64,000 bases of DNA from an uncultured Gammaproteobacteria bacterium (GTDB taxonomy: Bacteria > Pseudomonadota > Gammaproteobacteria > JAADHQ01). Position numbers and translations under genes: made by a program. Below the pieces are notes generated by a model, which saw nothing but the letters and a program-made list of their open reading frames with translations, did no database searches and was not told where the DNA came from. Below, piece by piece: positions 24,463 through 34,215 of this stretch (positions within the stretch are counted from its first letter, which is position 1; each line of letters starts with the position of its first letter). The stretch covers positions 62,001 through 126,000 of the forward strand of contig CAMYJD010000002.1 of NCBI GenBank assembly GCA_947258655.1. The letters run 5' to 3'.

Positions 24463-26826
24463 ATGAGAGCTATCGATAAAAAGCTCTGGCGCGAACTGTG
24501 GAACATGCGTATGCAGGCCCTGGCCATCGCCATGGTTATAGTCAGTGGTGTGAGCATATATATCATGTCCCTGAGCACACTAGACTCCCTGTATGAAACG
24601 CGGGGAAATTATTATCGTAATAATCACTTTGCCCAGGTATTTGCAAGCCTCAAACGTGCGCCCTTGTCTCTGGTGAAGCGCATTGCAGAGATTCCCGGTG
24701 TCAATAAGATAGAGACACGTGTTGTCGCCTATGTGAATCTGGATGTGCAGGGCTTTGCCGATCCGGTTAGCGGTCATCTGTTATCATTGCCCGACAACAG
24801 TCATGGACTGTTGAATCAGGTCTATATGCGCAACGGGCGGCTGTTCGAACCGGGGCGCGATAATGAAATATTGCTTAGCGAGGAATTTGCCAACGCACAT
24901 AATCTGCAGACCGGTGACAAGATACGTGCCACGATAAACGGGCGGCGCAAGACGCTCACTATCGTGGGTATCGCGCTGTCGCCGGAATATATCTACCAGA
25001 TTGCTCCCGGAGCGATGTTTCCCGACTACCTGCGCTATGGCGTATTATGGATGGCACGCAAGCCCTTGGCCAGTGCCTATGACATGGATGGTGCATTTAA
25101 TGATGTCACGCTAACCTTGAGCCAGGGCAGTAATGCGCAGGACGTTATTGATCGTCTGGATGATATCCTTAAAGCCTATGGCGGGACCGGCGCGATCGCC
25201 CGCAAGGACCAGTTGTCCAATCGTTTCCTGTCCGAGGAACTCAAGCAGCAGCAGACCATTGCGACCGTATTTCCGGTGATCTTTTTTGCAGTTGCAGCAT
25301 TTCTGTTGAATGTCGTTATCAGTCGTCTGATCAGTCTTGAACGCGAGCAGATTGCCGGCCTCAAGGCCTTCGGTTACAGCAACCTTGCGGTGGGCATACA
25401 TTATACCAAGCTGGTGTTGATGATTGTCGCAATTGGCATCGTTGGCGGCATCGCTGCAGGGGTGTGGATGGGGCAGGGGATGAGCAACATTTATATGAAG
25501 TTATACAGTTTTCCGTACATGATCTATGTGCTCAAACCGGGGGTTATTGTCTCGGCGTCTGCTATCAGTGTTGTAGTCGCTATCCTCGGGACCCTGTATG
25601 CGGTGCGCAATGCAGCCAGATTGCCACCAGCCCAGGCGCTGCGCCCTGAGCCCCCCGCCATTTATCATGCCACATTGATCGAGCGTATGGGTTTGCAACG
25701 CTGGTTTTCCCAGCCCACGCGCATGATCCTGCGCCATATCGAGCGCCGCCCCTTCAAGTCTTTGTTGACCACGCTGGGTATCAGTATGGCATGCGGTATC
25801 ATGATGATAGGCGGCTTTCAGGAAGGCGCCATCGATACGATGGTGGATGTACAGTATGGCATGAGTCAGCGCGAGGATCTCATGGCGATCTATACCGAAC
25901 CTACGTCGATGCGTTCGCTCTATTCGCTGCGTAACCTGCACGGTGTCGAGCATGCCGAAGGTTTTCGTGTGGTACCGGCCAGATTGGAGTTTCAGCACCG
26001 CGACTACCGTACATCGGTGCACGGAATAGAAACCGACGGCGAGCTGATGCGCCTGCTCGACGAGGATCTGAATGTCATCCGCTTGCCAGAACGAGGCGTC
26101 ATCCTGACCGATTACCTGGCGGAAATACTGCACATTAAGCCCGGTGACTCGCTGACGATCGAAGTTCTGGAAGGGCATCGCGTCACGGTACAGGTAGTGG
26201 TTGCCGGGACGACAAAACAGTATTTAGGCGTTAATGCCTATATGCGTCGCGATGCATTAAATCGTCTGCTAAAAGAGGGTAATGCCATATCCGGTGCCTT
26301 GTTGAGAGTGGATGAAGGCCATCGTCGTGAAGTATATGCCGAACTGAAGGAGATGCCGCGCATCGCCGGTGTTGTCGATCAGAAGTCCGCGATACAGGCG
26401 TTTTACGATACGCTCGCAGAAACAGTACTGTTTTTTACCTTTATTTCGACACTGCTGGGGGCGACGATCTCGTTTGGAGTGGTCTACAATAGTATGCGTA
26501 TAGCGCTGTCAGAGCGAAACCGTGAACTGGCCAGCCTGCGGGTACTGGGTTTTTCCCGTGGCGAGGTGGCCTATATATTGTTAGGTGAACTGGCGCTGCT
26601 TACAATTATCGCCATTCCGGTCGGCCTGTTGATCGGCTATGGTCTATGTGCCTATCTCGCTTTCCGCTTTGATACCGATCTGTATCGGATTCCACTAGTG
26701 CTGGGTATCAATGTTTACGCATTCGCCGCCCTGGTTGTCATCATGTCTGCACTGGTGTCTGCAATCATGATATGGCGGAATCTGGCCCATCTTGATATGG
26801 TGGCGGTACTCAAGAGCAAGGAGTAA
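24463..26826 (+). CDS. ABC transporter permease, FtsX/MacB type with two FtsX units
   Basis: 787 residues. N-terminal membrane segment followed by a periplasmic MacB_PCD-like region, then FtsX bundles near residues 265-385 and again near the C terminus (ISTLLGATISFGVVYNSMRIALSERNRELASLRVLGFSRGEV). The duplicated layout is that of the long permeases that work as one chain pair per ATPase. LERE QIAGLKAFGY and RNRELASLRVLGF are the two coupling-helix regions. Substrate unknown. Confidence 0.9.
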   Translation: MRAIDKKLWRELWNMRMQALAIAMVIVSGVSIYIMSLSTLDSLYETRGNYYRNNHFAQVFASLKRAPLSLVKRIAEIPGVNKIETRVVAYVNLDVQGFADPVSGHLLSLPDNSHGLLNQVYMRNGRLFEPGRDNEILLSEEFANAHNLQTGDKIRATINGRRKTLTIVGIALSPEYIYQIAPGAMFPDYLRYGVLWMARKPLASAYDMDGAFNDVTLTLSQGSNAQDVIDRLDDILKAYGGTGAIARKDQLSNRFLSEELKQQQTIATVFPVIFFAVAAFLLNVVISRLISLEREQIAGLKAFGYSNLAVGIHYTKLVLMIVAIGIVGGIAAGVWMGQGMSNIYMKLYSFPYMIYVLKPGVIVSASAISVVVAILGTLYAVRNAARLPPAQALRPEPPAIYHATLIERMGLQRWFSQPTRMILRHIERRPFKSLLTTLGISMACGIMMIGGFQEGAIDTMVDVQYGMSQREDLMAIYTEPTSMRSLYSLRNLHGVEHAEGFRVVPARLEFQHRDYRTSVHGIETDGELMRLLDEDLNVIRLPERGVILTDYLAEILHIKPGDSLTIEVLEGHRVTVQVVVAGTTKQYLGVNAYMRRDALNRLLKEGNAISGALLRVDEGHRREVYAELKEMPRIAGVVDQKSAIQAFYDTLAETVLFFTFISTLLGATISFGVVYNSMRIALSERNRELASLRVLGFSRGEVAYILLGELALLTIIAIPVGLLIGYGLCAYLAFRFDTDLYRIPLVLGINVYAFAALVVIMSALVSAIMIWRNLAHLDMVAVLKSKE

Positions 26827-26829
26827 AGC

Positions 26830-28044
26830 ATGTACAATCCGCTAAAAAAACACCCGGTGATGACAGTAGCGGGCCTATTGATCATGGTGTTATTGATATG
26901 GGGATTCTGGCCGCAAGCCATCCTGGTTGAGGCAACTGCGGTCAAACGTGCGCCATTAATGGTCAGCATAGAAGAAGAGGGCAGAACCCGGGTCATCGAT
27001 CGATATATCATTGCTGCTCCGGTAGACGGTGTTGCCTGTCGTGTGCAATTGAATGTCGGCGATACCGTTACACAAGGACAGACCTTGCTGGGCATTACGC
27101 CACTCGAGTCACAGGTGCTCGATCAGCGAAGTCGTGCCCAGGCCCAGGCCAAGATTTCTGCCGCCGAATCCGCACTCAGCGCAGCCAGGGAGGATGCCAG
27201 TGCGGCAGCTGCTGCATTACGACTGGCACAAACCGAGTTACAGCGCATGCAGGCGCTGGTAGACAGGGGTCTGCTGGCACGTGATGACTTCGACAAGGCC
27301 GAAACCAGGGCGCAAACCGCCGCGGCAACGAAACGTTCTGCCGATTTCAATGTGGATGTCGCGAAGTATGAGCTGGAGGCAGCCAGGAATGTCCTGCAAC
27401 GATCACTGTCCACAGACAGCGGTGCGCCTGCAGTGCGTGTGCCGGTACGATCGCCTATAAACGGCAAGATTCTGAAAATCAACCACGAGTGTGAGGGGCC
27501 GGTACGAACAGGTGATGTGCTGCTGGAGGTTGGCGATCCATCGGCCCTGGAGATCGTGGTCGATGTGCTGTCCGCAGATGCAGTCAAAATCAAACCGGGC
27601 ATGAAGGTATTGTTCGGCCGCTGGGGTGGAGAGCAAGCGCTGGAGGGAGTCGTGCGTATCGTCGAACCGGCGGGCTTTACCAAAATATCCGCGCTCGGTG
27701 TCGAAGAACAGCGCGTGTGGATCGTTTCGGACTTCACCTCGGCAGCAGACAAATGGCAACGACTTGCCGATGGTTACAGTGTCGAGGCGCGTTTCGTATT
27801 GTGGAACAATGACAATGTGTTGCAGGTGCCGGCCAGTAGCCTGTTCCGATACAAGGATGGCTGGGCCATGTTTGTCATTGAAAACAATCGGGTAAAAAGA
27901 CGGGTGATAAAACTAGGACAGCATAACGGCCTCAGAGCGCAGATACTTGAAGGGGCAACGGAAGGCGAGATCGTCATCGATCATCCGAGTGAAGAGGTTG
28001 AGGACGGGGAGCGGGTGCGTCTGCGCAAATCAGTACATAACTAA
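26830..28044 (+). CDS. HlyD/RND-type periplasmic adaptor
   Basis: 404 residues. One N-terminal membrane anchor (VAGLLIMVLLIWGFWP), a split biotinyl-lipoyl domain (APVDGVACRVQLNVGDTVTQ; SPINGKILKINHECEGPV), an alanine-rich coiled-coil hairpin between them (residues ~100-190) and beta-barrel domains. It links the inner-membrane exporter to an outer-membrane channel. It starts 3 bases after the permease stop. No outer-membrane protein is encoded beside it, so a shared TolC is likely. Confidence 0.9.
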   Translation: MYNPLKKHPVMTVAGLLIMVLLIWGFWPQAILVEATAVKRAPLMVSIEEEGRTRVIDRYIIAAPVDGVACRVQLNVGDTVTQGQTLLGITPLESQVLDQRSRAQAQAKISAAESALSAAREDASAAAAALRLAQTELQRMQALVDRGLLARDDFDKAETRAQTAAATKRSADFNVDVAKYELEAARNVLQRSLSTDSGAPAVRVPVRSPINGKILKINHECEGPVRTGDVLLEVGDPSALEIVVDVLSADAVKIKPGMKVLFGRWGGEQALEGVVRIVEPAGFTKISALGVEEQRVWIVSDFTSAADKWQRLADGYSVEARFVLWNNDNVLQVPASSLFRYKDGWAMFVIENNRVKRRVIKLGQHNGLRAQILEGATEGEIVIDHPSEEVEDGERVRLRKSVHN

Positions 28045-28078
28045 TTTTGACTGCCTGATATGTATTAAGTGATTTATA

Positions 28079-28124
28079 TCGATGATTGGTGATTTGCGCC
28101 GACGCTGAACAGAACAATCATCGA
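28079..28124. terminator. inverted repeat between convergent genes
   Basis: TCGATGATTG (28079-28088) and CAATCATCGA (28115-28124) form a perfect ten-base stem with a 26-base loop between the adaptor gene end and the phosphorylase end. No T tract follows on either side, so it may be a weak bidirectional terminator. Confidence 0.4.
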
Positions 28125-29828
28125 TTAACGCATATAGGCCTCTGTTGCATAACGGCGCATCATGCGATGGCTGTTGAAATAAGAGGCATTCTTGGTAATT
28201 GCTGCTTTCATAATGCGTAACCAAGCGTCGCGGTCATTGCTATACAGGGGTAATACAACCTGCTCGAGTTTGTCGTATAGTGCCCCGGCATCATTGCCGT
28301 TTGCCTCGGGTGAGGTTGCGTCCCCTATGGCCCAGCCGGTGATGCCTTCGATACAGCCTTCAACCCACCAGCCATCCAGTACACTGAGGTTAGGTACTCC
28401 ATTGATTGCCGCCTTCATGCCGCTCGTCCCGGAGGCCTCAAAGGGGCGTAAGGGTGTGTTCAGCCATATATCGGATCCCGAGACCATGGCCCGGGCAACA
28501 TCCATGTCGTAGTCAGGAAGGAATACCATTGGGATGCGGTCTTTTAACTCGTGCATGTGTTTATATATCTTCCTGATCAGTAATTTGCCGGATTCATCAC
28601 CCGGATGGGCCTTGCCGGCCATGACAACTTGTATTGGATATTTCTCGGCAATGGCCAACAGTCGGTCGATGTCATGGAACAACATATCCGGGCGCTTGTA
28701 ACCGGTCATGCGCCGGGCAAAACCGATTATCGGTATTTCCGGGTGCAATTGTGTTTGGCAAAGCCTGTTAGCTAGTTCAATCAACTGCTGTTTAGCTGTC
28801 ATATGGGCCTGCCACAGCTCCGTATCCGGTATTTCATCGGCGCGGACCAGCAGTTCCGATTCATGGCACCATTCCGGGATATAGCGATCATAGAGTTCAG
28901 CAAAAGAGTAATGGGCCCAGGTTAAAGGGTGGATGCCGTTGGTGATTGCATGGACACGATAACCGGGAAACATCGAGTTTGAAGTCCTGGCATGTTCCCG
29001 CGCAACCCCATTGACATAACCACTAAGGTTCAAGGCAAGCCGAGTCATGTTTAAGTGCTCATCGCCCGCCAGACGGCGTAACTCGTTCATGTCGATAAAA
29101 TCGTCGAGCAACTGTTCGACAATTGTATATGGAAACTTGTCATGCCCGGATTCCACGGGTGTATGTGTTGTGAACAGGCACTGTTCCTTTACGCGCGCGA
29201 AATTGTATTTCGACTCCCATGGACCAATCGCATCTTGCTCACGTTCATACTGGCGCAAAAGCTCGAGAGCGAGCAGTGACGAGTGCCCTTCATTCATGTG
29301 ATAGGTCTTGATACCCATACCCAGTGCATTCAACATGCGTGCTCCACCGACACCGAGGACGATCTCTTGCCTGAGGCGGTATTCCTTGTTTCCTCCATAA
29401 AGAAAATGGGTGATCTGACGGTCTTCCGGATCATTCTCGGTCAGGTCGGTATCCAGTAATATGACCGGAATCGGATGATGAGTATGTCCTTTAATTACAT
29501 ACAACCATGCCTGTACCCAGACATTACGCGCAGCGATCGGTACTGCTATCTTGGCATCGAGTGCAATTGCCGAGTCTTCGAGTTTCCATGTATCCTTGTG
29601 CTCGATCTGTTCTCCTGAAGCCGAAATTTCCTGGCGGAAATAGCCCATTCGACTGATTAGTGTCACACCAACCAGTGGTAACTCTAGGTCGGCGGCTGTA
29701 CGTAGTGTATCGCCAGCAAGAATACCGAGACCACCTGCATATGTTGGAATCTCACTGCTTAACGCGATTTCCATCGAGAAATAGGCAATGTGTGGTTTGC
29801 GTAAAACCTGGTGATATGCTTTTTTCAT
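28125..29828 (-). CDS. glgP: alpha-glucan (glycogen) phosphorylase, short type
   Basis: 567 residues, the length of the short TIGR02094-type phosphorylases without the DUF3417 extension. N-terminal IAYFSMEIALSSEIPTYAGGLGILAGD, YHMNEGHSS in the middle and the pyridoxal-phosphate region EASGTSGMKAAINGVPNLSV with its lysine. It cleaves alpha-1,4-glucan with phosphate to give glucose 1-phosphate. No glycogen synthase or branching enzyme lies nearby. Isolated on the minus strand, upstream of Hsp20 in the reading direction. Confidence 0.93.
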   Translation of the reverse strand: MKKAYHQVLRKPHIAYFSMEIALSSEIPTYAGGLGILAGDTLRTAADLELPLVGVTLISRMGYFRQEISASGEQIEHKDTWKLEDSAIALDAKIAVPIAARNVWVQAWLYVIKGHTHHPIPVILLDTDLTENDPEDRQITHFLYGGNKEYRLRQEIVLGVGGARMLNALGMGIKTYHMNEGHSSLLALELLRQYEREQDAIGPWESKYNFARVKEQCLFTTHTPVESGHDKFPYTIVEQLLDDFIDMNELRRLAGDEHLNMTRLALNLSGYVNGVAREHARTSNSMFPGYRVHAITNGIHPLTWAHYSFAELYDRYIPEWCHESELLVRADEIPDTELWQAHMTAKQQLIELANRLCQTQLHPEIPIIGFARRMTGYKRPDMLFHDIDRLLAIAEKYPIQVVMAGKAHPGDESGKLLIRKIYKHMHELKDRIPMVFLPDYDMDVARAMVSGSDIWLNTPLRPFEASGTSGMKAAINGVPNLSVLDGWWVEGCIEGITGWAIGDATSPEANGNDAGALYDKLEQVVLPLYSNDRDAWLRIMKAAITKNASYFNSHRMMRRYATEAYMR

Positions 29829-30270
29829 GCAGGGTAAGGTGAAGCTGTATTAGTTTTTATCATATAGTGTAAATATCAGCATAGATTATTTTCAAATTTA
29901 CATCCAGTAATCGGGTTTGCGGCGATTAGCATAGTATTCACAAGAGCTGGCTGTAGTGATGCCGATAAATGTCAAATTTAATATTGCAATATTATGTCAA
30001 GGAGAAATTCGTGGGGTATATGCTGACTGGCACAGTCAATGCAGACGCAATAACGCTAGCGTATAGATACCATGCAGGCATTCATACATGTCTCATGTAA
30101 ATGTAATGTGTCAATATCATGCCTGATATATCCCGATGATATATTGCAGTCCAGGAACATATGCAAAAAGGCATTGTTGCTTGCTAGTCGATCAGGTATA
30201 GCCTTGATTTGCACTGTCAGTACCGCAATAAACACCCGGATACCGAAGTCTTGCTATTTACTGTATCAAT
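29829..30270. other. gene-free stretch with a 14-base palindrome
   Basis: Holds the upstream region of glgP. AATATTGCAATATT (29980-29993) is a perfect palindrome. Just after it AAGGAG precedes a GTG (30011) and a 29-codon frame that lacks features I can recognise. No other gene seen. Confidence 0.4.
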
Positions 30271-30780
30271 TTAAAACTCATTTACAGCAATTTTCTTGCG
30301 CTGACGTCGAGCGGATTTTGGTAATGTCACTTCCAGTACCCCGCGTTTGTAAGTTGCGCGGGCTTTATCTGCATCAACATCATCCGGTAATGGTATAGCG
30401 CGCTCGAATCTTCCAAAAGCGCGTTCTGTTATATGATAGTGTCCCTCATGCTGTTCACGCTCGATATGTTTTTCGCCGCGTACCACCAGGTATTCGTCAG
30501 TCACCTGCAGGTCGAAATCATCCTTTTCCATTCCCGGGGCTTCCAGACGCACCAATACCTTGTCATCATCATCGAAGACTTCCGCAGCCATTACACCCCA
30601 GCCAACACTGCGCAGCGACAATTCATGCTCACTTGTGGCAGAAGTGCTTGTGTCCGCTTTGCTGCCCGGCCGGAAGCGAATAATGGCGCCACGTGCATGC
30701 TGGTACAGGCGTTGCCAGCCTTCCATTATTACGTCTAATGCACCGTTTATACCTTCGCGAAGTTGATGTAATGTAGACAT
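30271..30780 (-). CDS. Hsp20/alpha-crystallin small heat-shock protein
   Basis: 169 residues. The alpha-crystallin domain runs from about residue 62 (VFDDDDKVLVRLEAPGMEKDDFDLQV) to VLEVTLPKSARR. The N terminus is short and lacks the aromatic IbpA pattern. It is an ATP-independent holdase. A good AAGGAG lies nine bases before the ATG. Confidence 0.92.
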   Translation of the reverse strand: MSTLHQLREGINGALDVIMEGWQRLYQHARGAIIRFRPGSKADTSTSATSEHELSLRSVGWGVMAAEVFDDDDKVLVRLEAPGMEKDDFDLQVTDEYLVVRGEKHIEREQHEGHYHITERAFGRFERAIPLPDDVDADKARATYKRGVLEVTLPKSARRQRKKIAVNEF

Positions 30781-31083
30781 GTCCTGTTTCTCCTTTACCT
30801 TGGTATGTTAACAGCCGTCTGGCTTTAACCGCATCCCCGGCATTGCAGACTGCACTATTATAAAAATAAGGTTGCCAAGGTGATTTATCAAGGTCGCTAA
30901 TGTGTCATCATTTTGAAATTAACCGCCGGGATTTGCCGCTGCACCCTGTAGGTTCGATCATAAGTCTGTAAATTAAAAGCAGATTTTATTAATCGCAGGG
31001 CAGGGGCGGGCACAAGCATTGCACATTATTAATAGATATTGAGTTTCTCTCAATGGTGGAAAATAGTTGTCGGGAACGTTCGA
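30781..31083. other. upstream region of the hsp20 gene
   Basis: No gene. On the minus strand TTGATA (30891-30886) and TATTTT (30868-30863) at 17 bases form a possible sigma70 promoter; the same CTTGATA could serve as a sigma32-type -35. The remainder shows nothing clear. Confidence 0.35.
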
Positions 31084-32673
31084 CTATTCAGGCCGAGGGG
31101 GCGCTTGTTTGACAGCGACCTCGTTCTCGGAGACCAGCTCTTCCCATACATGCTCGGCAAATCCGAAACCGACTTCATCATAATAATTGTAGACCAGGTC
31201 AGCACCGGCATCCTTTATGGGCTGGATCTGATCATTGAATAAAGCCGTTGCAGAAATAATGCCCTGGAAGTCTTTCTTTCTCAGTTGCTCGGCGGCGATG
31301 GTCTTGGCCTCCTGGTCGGGCAATGCAAGCAATATAGCATGTATACCCTGCAGGTTAAGGTTGAACCAGAATCCCGGATCCTCGGCATCGGCATATACTA
31401 CGCGACGCCCCTGGGCAATGTGTCCCTGCACCTTACCCGGGTCCGAGTCCATGCCGAGAACGCGTTGATTACGTTGGGTAAAAAAATCATAGGCACCGGT
31501 ACCGACACGACCCATGCCCATAATCAGGATGTGCGAGCTGCCAACGTGTATCGGTCCGTCATCAGGATGGCGTTTATGTGATTCGAAGCGTGTTAGTATA
31601 TGTTCATAACGGCCATACAGACTGTGCGACATGCGGTTAACAGGTGCTGCCAGTACGAATGAAAAGGCAACCGTTACTGCGAGTAAGATCAGCATATCGT
31701 TCGTGATCAATCCGTTTTTTGTCGCCACGCTCGCCAGAATCAAGCCAAATTCACTGTACGTAGCCAGGGTCAGGCTGGCGAGGAAGCTGCTGCGGGCGCG
31801 CAAGCGGAAAAGTAACAGGATGAAAAAAAACAGAATCGCTTTCAATGGCAGGAGCAGGCACAGGGCGAGGGCTGCAATTATAGTCTGCAGGTCAGGATAA
31901 CCATACATGCCGATTTGCAGAAAAAAACCAACCAGGAAGATTTCTTTCAGTCCCCACAATGCATTGGAAACCTCCGATGCCCGTGTATGACTACTCAATA
32001 TCACGCCCAGGAGTAGCGCGCCCAGCTCCGAGCTGAGACCCAGGTAGCCGAATGTGCCGCCACCGATGACGAGTGCGAGCAACAGTCCGAACAGAATGAC
32101 CAGTTCATCATGGCCGCTCAGATCCAGTACTTTGTGGATCAGGGGACGCAACAATGGCAGGGCAAATAATAATAGTGCCCAGGGTGATGGAGTTTGTTCG
32201 CCACTCGAACTCAAGAATACAACGGCAACGATATCTTGCATAATCAGTATGCCAATGGCGACACGCCCATGGAAGGCGCGTAACTCCTTTTTACTTTCCA
32301 GAACCTTGGCGGCAATTACTGTGCTGGAAAAGGACAGCGCCAGGGCAATCAGCAATGTAGTCCTGAAATCAAGCCCGCTGAAAAGATGCAATGCAAGTAC
32401 GGCTAGGCCCGTACTGAATAGCATATGTAAAACCGAGCCTGCGAGTACTTCGGCCCGGAACAGACTGGACAGGCGTAGTTTAAGGCCTACACCGAATAAC
32501 AGCAGTAATACACCCGCATGTGCCAGTTCTTCGAGAAAAATGCCATTCTTATAGCCGAGTGCACTTAGACCGAAGCCTGCTAACAGGTAGCCTACCAATG
32601 GGGGTAATCCGAAATATCTGACAATGAGGCCTAGCGCGAATGCCAGTGATATCCAAAGTGTTACATTTGCCAT
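31084..32673 (-). CDS. Kef-type cation:proton antiporter with TrkA-N domain
   Basis: 529 residues. About twelve membrane segments carry the CPA2 core (LALSFSSTVIAAKVLESKKEL, IGILIMQDIVAVVFL). The cytoplasmic NAD-binding TrkA-N domain starts at ILIMGMGRVGTGAYDF. This resembles YbaL/KefB antiporters for potassium or sodium. The C-terminal TrkA-C domain is absent, so the protein is shorter than KefB. Isolated promoter; no ancillary KefG or KefF gene nearby. Confidence 0.9.
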   Translation of the reverse strand: MANVTLWISLAFALGLIVRYFGLPPLVGYLLAGFGLSALGYKNGIFLEELAHAGVLLLLFGVGLKLRLSSLFRAEVLAGSVLHMLFSTGLAVLALHLFSGLDFRTTLLIALALSFSSTVIAAKVLESKKELRAFHGRVAIGILIMQDIVAVVFLSSSGEQTPSPWALLLFALPLLRPLIHKVLDLSGHDELVILFGLLLALVIGGGTFGYLGLSSELGALLLGVILSSHTRASEVSNALWGLKEIFLVGFFLQIGMYGYPDLQTIIAALALCLLLPLKAILFFFILLLFRLRARSSFLASLTLATYSEFGLILASVATKNGLITNDMLILLAVTVAFSFVLAAPVNRMSHSLYGRYEHILTRFESHKRHPDDGPIHVGSSHILIMGMGRVGTGAYDFFTQRNQRVLGMDSDPGKVQGHIAQGRRVVYADAEDPGFWFNLNLQGIHAILLALPDQEAKTIAAEQLRKKDFQGIISATALFNDQIQPIKDAGADLVYNYYDEVGFGFAEHVWEELVSENEVAVKQAPPRPE

Positions 32674-33008
32674 GCGAAATACTTGTGCTGAACCAGTATC
32701 AAGCTTACCAGTTGTGAAGTAGGCATCGCAAATAAATCTTCACATGTAATTAAATCCTGATATTACCGTATATGTTGTGTAGCTATGTGTACGATGACTA
32801 TCATGGCAGTACTATTACGTACGTATCAGTAGCTGTACTTTTAGCGCTGGAATTCTTGCGAATTTATCTGCACAAAAATCGTGCAGTTCCACTGCAGGAA
32901 TAAGACTCACGTGATGTTGATAATGGTCGCTGCCAGGTCTATTGCGATATCATTGCTTGGTTAAAGGCAGGTTGCCGATCTATTACATGGAAATTCAATG
33001 CAACACTC
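32674..33008. other. gene-free stretch
   Basis: Lies upstream of the antiporter gene and downstream of the aldolase, both read on the minus strand. It contains no gene, hairpin terminator or repeat that I could support. Confidence 0.4.
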
Positions 33009-34034
33009 TCATGCATCCGATGACTCCATATCCGGGTGGTATTGACCGAGTTGTGCCAGGCTGTTCAGTCTGGCGCGTTTTAACAGTGCCTGTTGTGCCA
33101 GCGCTTCGTTTTCTTTTTTACCCTGCCATGCCTGTATTGCAGGTTGCTGTAATGCGCGTCCGTAGGAAATGGTCAGTCGCCACGGCGCATCCGGCGCCTG
33201 TTGGTTGAGGGCATTGAGGTTCACGGTTGCTTCTTCTGGGCCCTGACCACCGGAGAGAAAGTTAATACTGGGGACAGCAGCAGGTACACAGCGACGTAAT
33301 ACTTTCAGCGTTGCGGCGGCGACTTCATCTGCATCGGCACGCCGGCAGTCCTTGCCGGGAAGGACCATGTTTGGCTTCAGGATCATCAATTCCAGTTGCA
33401 CATGGTGACGACGTAATGCATGGAAAACAGCATGCTGAACGGCCTCGGTGACCTCGGCATGGCGATCGATCTCATGATCACCATCCATTAATACCTCCGG
33501 CTCAACGATCGGTACCAGACCTTGCTCCTGGCACACGGCGGCATAGCGGGCAAGCATTTCGGCATTGGCCTCGATACCGTGTTTACTAGGTACGTGTTTG
33601 TCGATGGCATAGACTTCGCGCCACTTGGCAAAGCGCGCGCCCTGTTGCCTGTAGTCGCATAAGCGCTCGGCCAGTCCGTCCAGGCCCTGGGTGATAAGAT
33701 CGCCTGCTGATAGGGCCAGCGGGATCTTGCCCTTGTCGACCTTGATACCGGGTACGATACCCTGTGCCCAGGCGGCCGATGGTATGGTGTTGTCATTATC
33801 TGTTTTTTGGCTCAGGGTTTCCTCGAATAGGATAATGCCATTGATGTATTCGCCCAGACCGGTAGTCGTAACCAGCAGGCTGCGCCAGGCACGGCGGTTT
33901 TCTTCATTCGATTCCACACCGATGGCCTTGAAGCGCTTGACGATAGTGGGAGCGCTTTCATCTGCAGCAAGGACGCCGCGGCCTTTTTGTCCCATGTCCT
34001 GAATAGTCGATTCTAGTTCACTTGTATATTGCAT
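33009..34034 (-). CDS. class I fructose-bisphosphate aldolase
   Basis: 341 residues, the eukaryote-like tetrameric class I type. Start MQYTSELESTIQDMGQKGRG, the ADESAPTIVKRF site, GQGPEEATVNLNALN, and the Schiff-base lysine in LELMILKPNMVLPGK. It splits or joins fructose 1,6-bisphosphate, here probably for gluconeogenesis alongside PEP synthase at 36 kb. Bacteria more often use class II. GGAG lies upstream of the ATG. The gene stands alone. Confidence 0.94.
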   Translation of the reverse strand: MQYTSELESTIQDMGQKGRGVLAADESAPTIVKRFKAIGVESNEENRRAWRSLLVTTTGLGEYINGIILFEETLSQKTDNDNTIPSAAWAQGIVPGIKVDKGKIPLALSAGDLITQGLDGLAERLCDYRQQGARFAKWREVYAIDKHVPSKHGIEANAEMLARYAAVCQEQGLVPIVEPEVLMDGDHEIDRHAEVTEAVQHAVFHALRRHHVQLELMILKPNMVLPGKDCRRADADEVAAATLKVLRRCVPAAVPSINFLSGGQGPEEATVNLNALNQQAPDAPWRLTISYGRALQQPAIQAWQGKKENEALAQQALLKRARLNSLAQLGQYHPDMESSDA

Positions 34035-34215
34035 GTAGATTCTCCTTGTTACGCGTCACACTCGTGCCGCCTGTAGTTGATTGCCCAGCGTGCGTCGTGC
34101 GTACTATGTGCGCATAAGTCCTGGTGTGTCCCGTTTGTTGGTGCAGGCCTGCTGTTATGACAGCCATATATCAAATCATAGTCCAGCCCGGCGATATTAA
34201 CAGGTCAACGTAGTG

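Noticed and set aside
25501-26178. 225-codon minus-strand frame inside the ABC permease gene
   Set aside because: Antisense shadow of the permease; composition is not protein-like and no neighbours support it.
27123-27752. 209-codon minus-strand frame inside the adaptor gene
   Set aside because: Serine/alanine-rich antisense shadow of the coiled-coil region.
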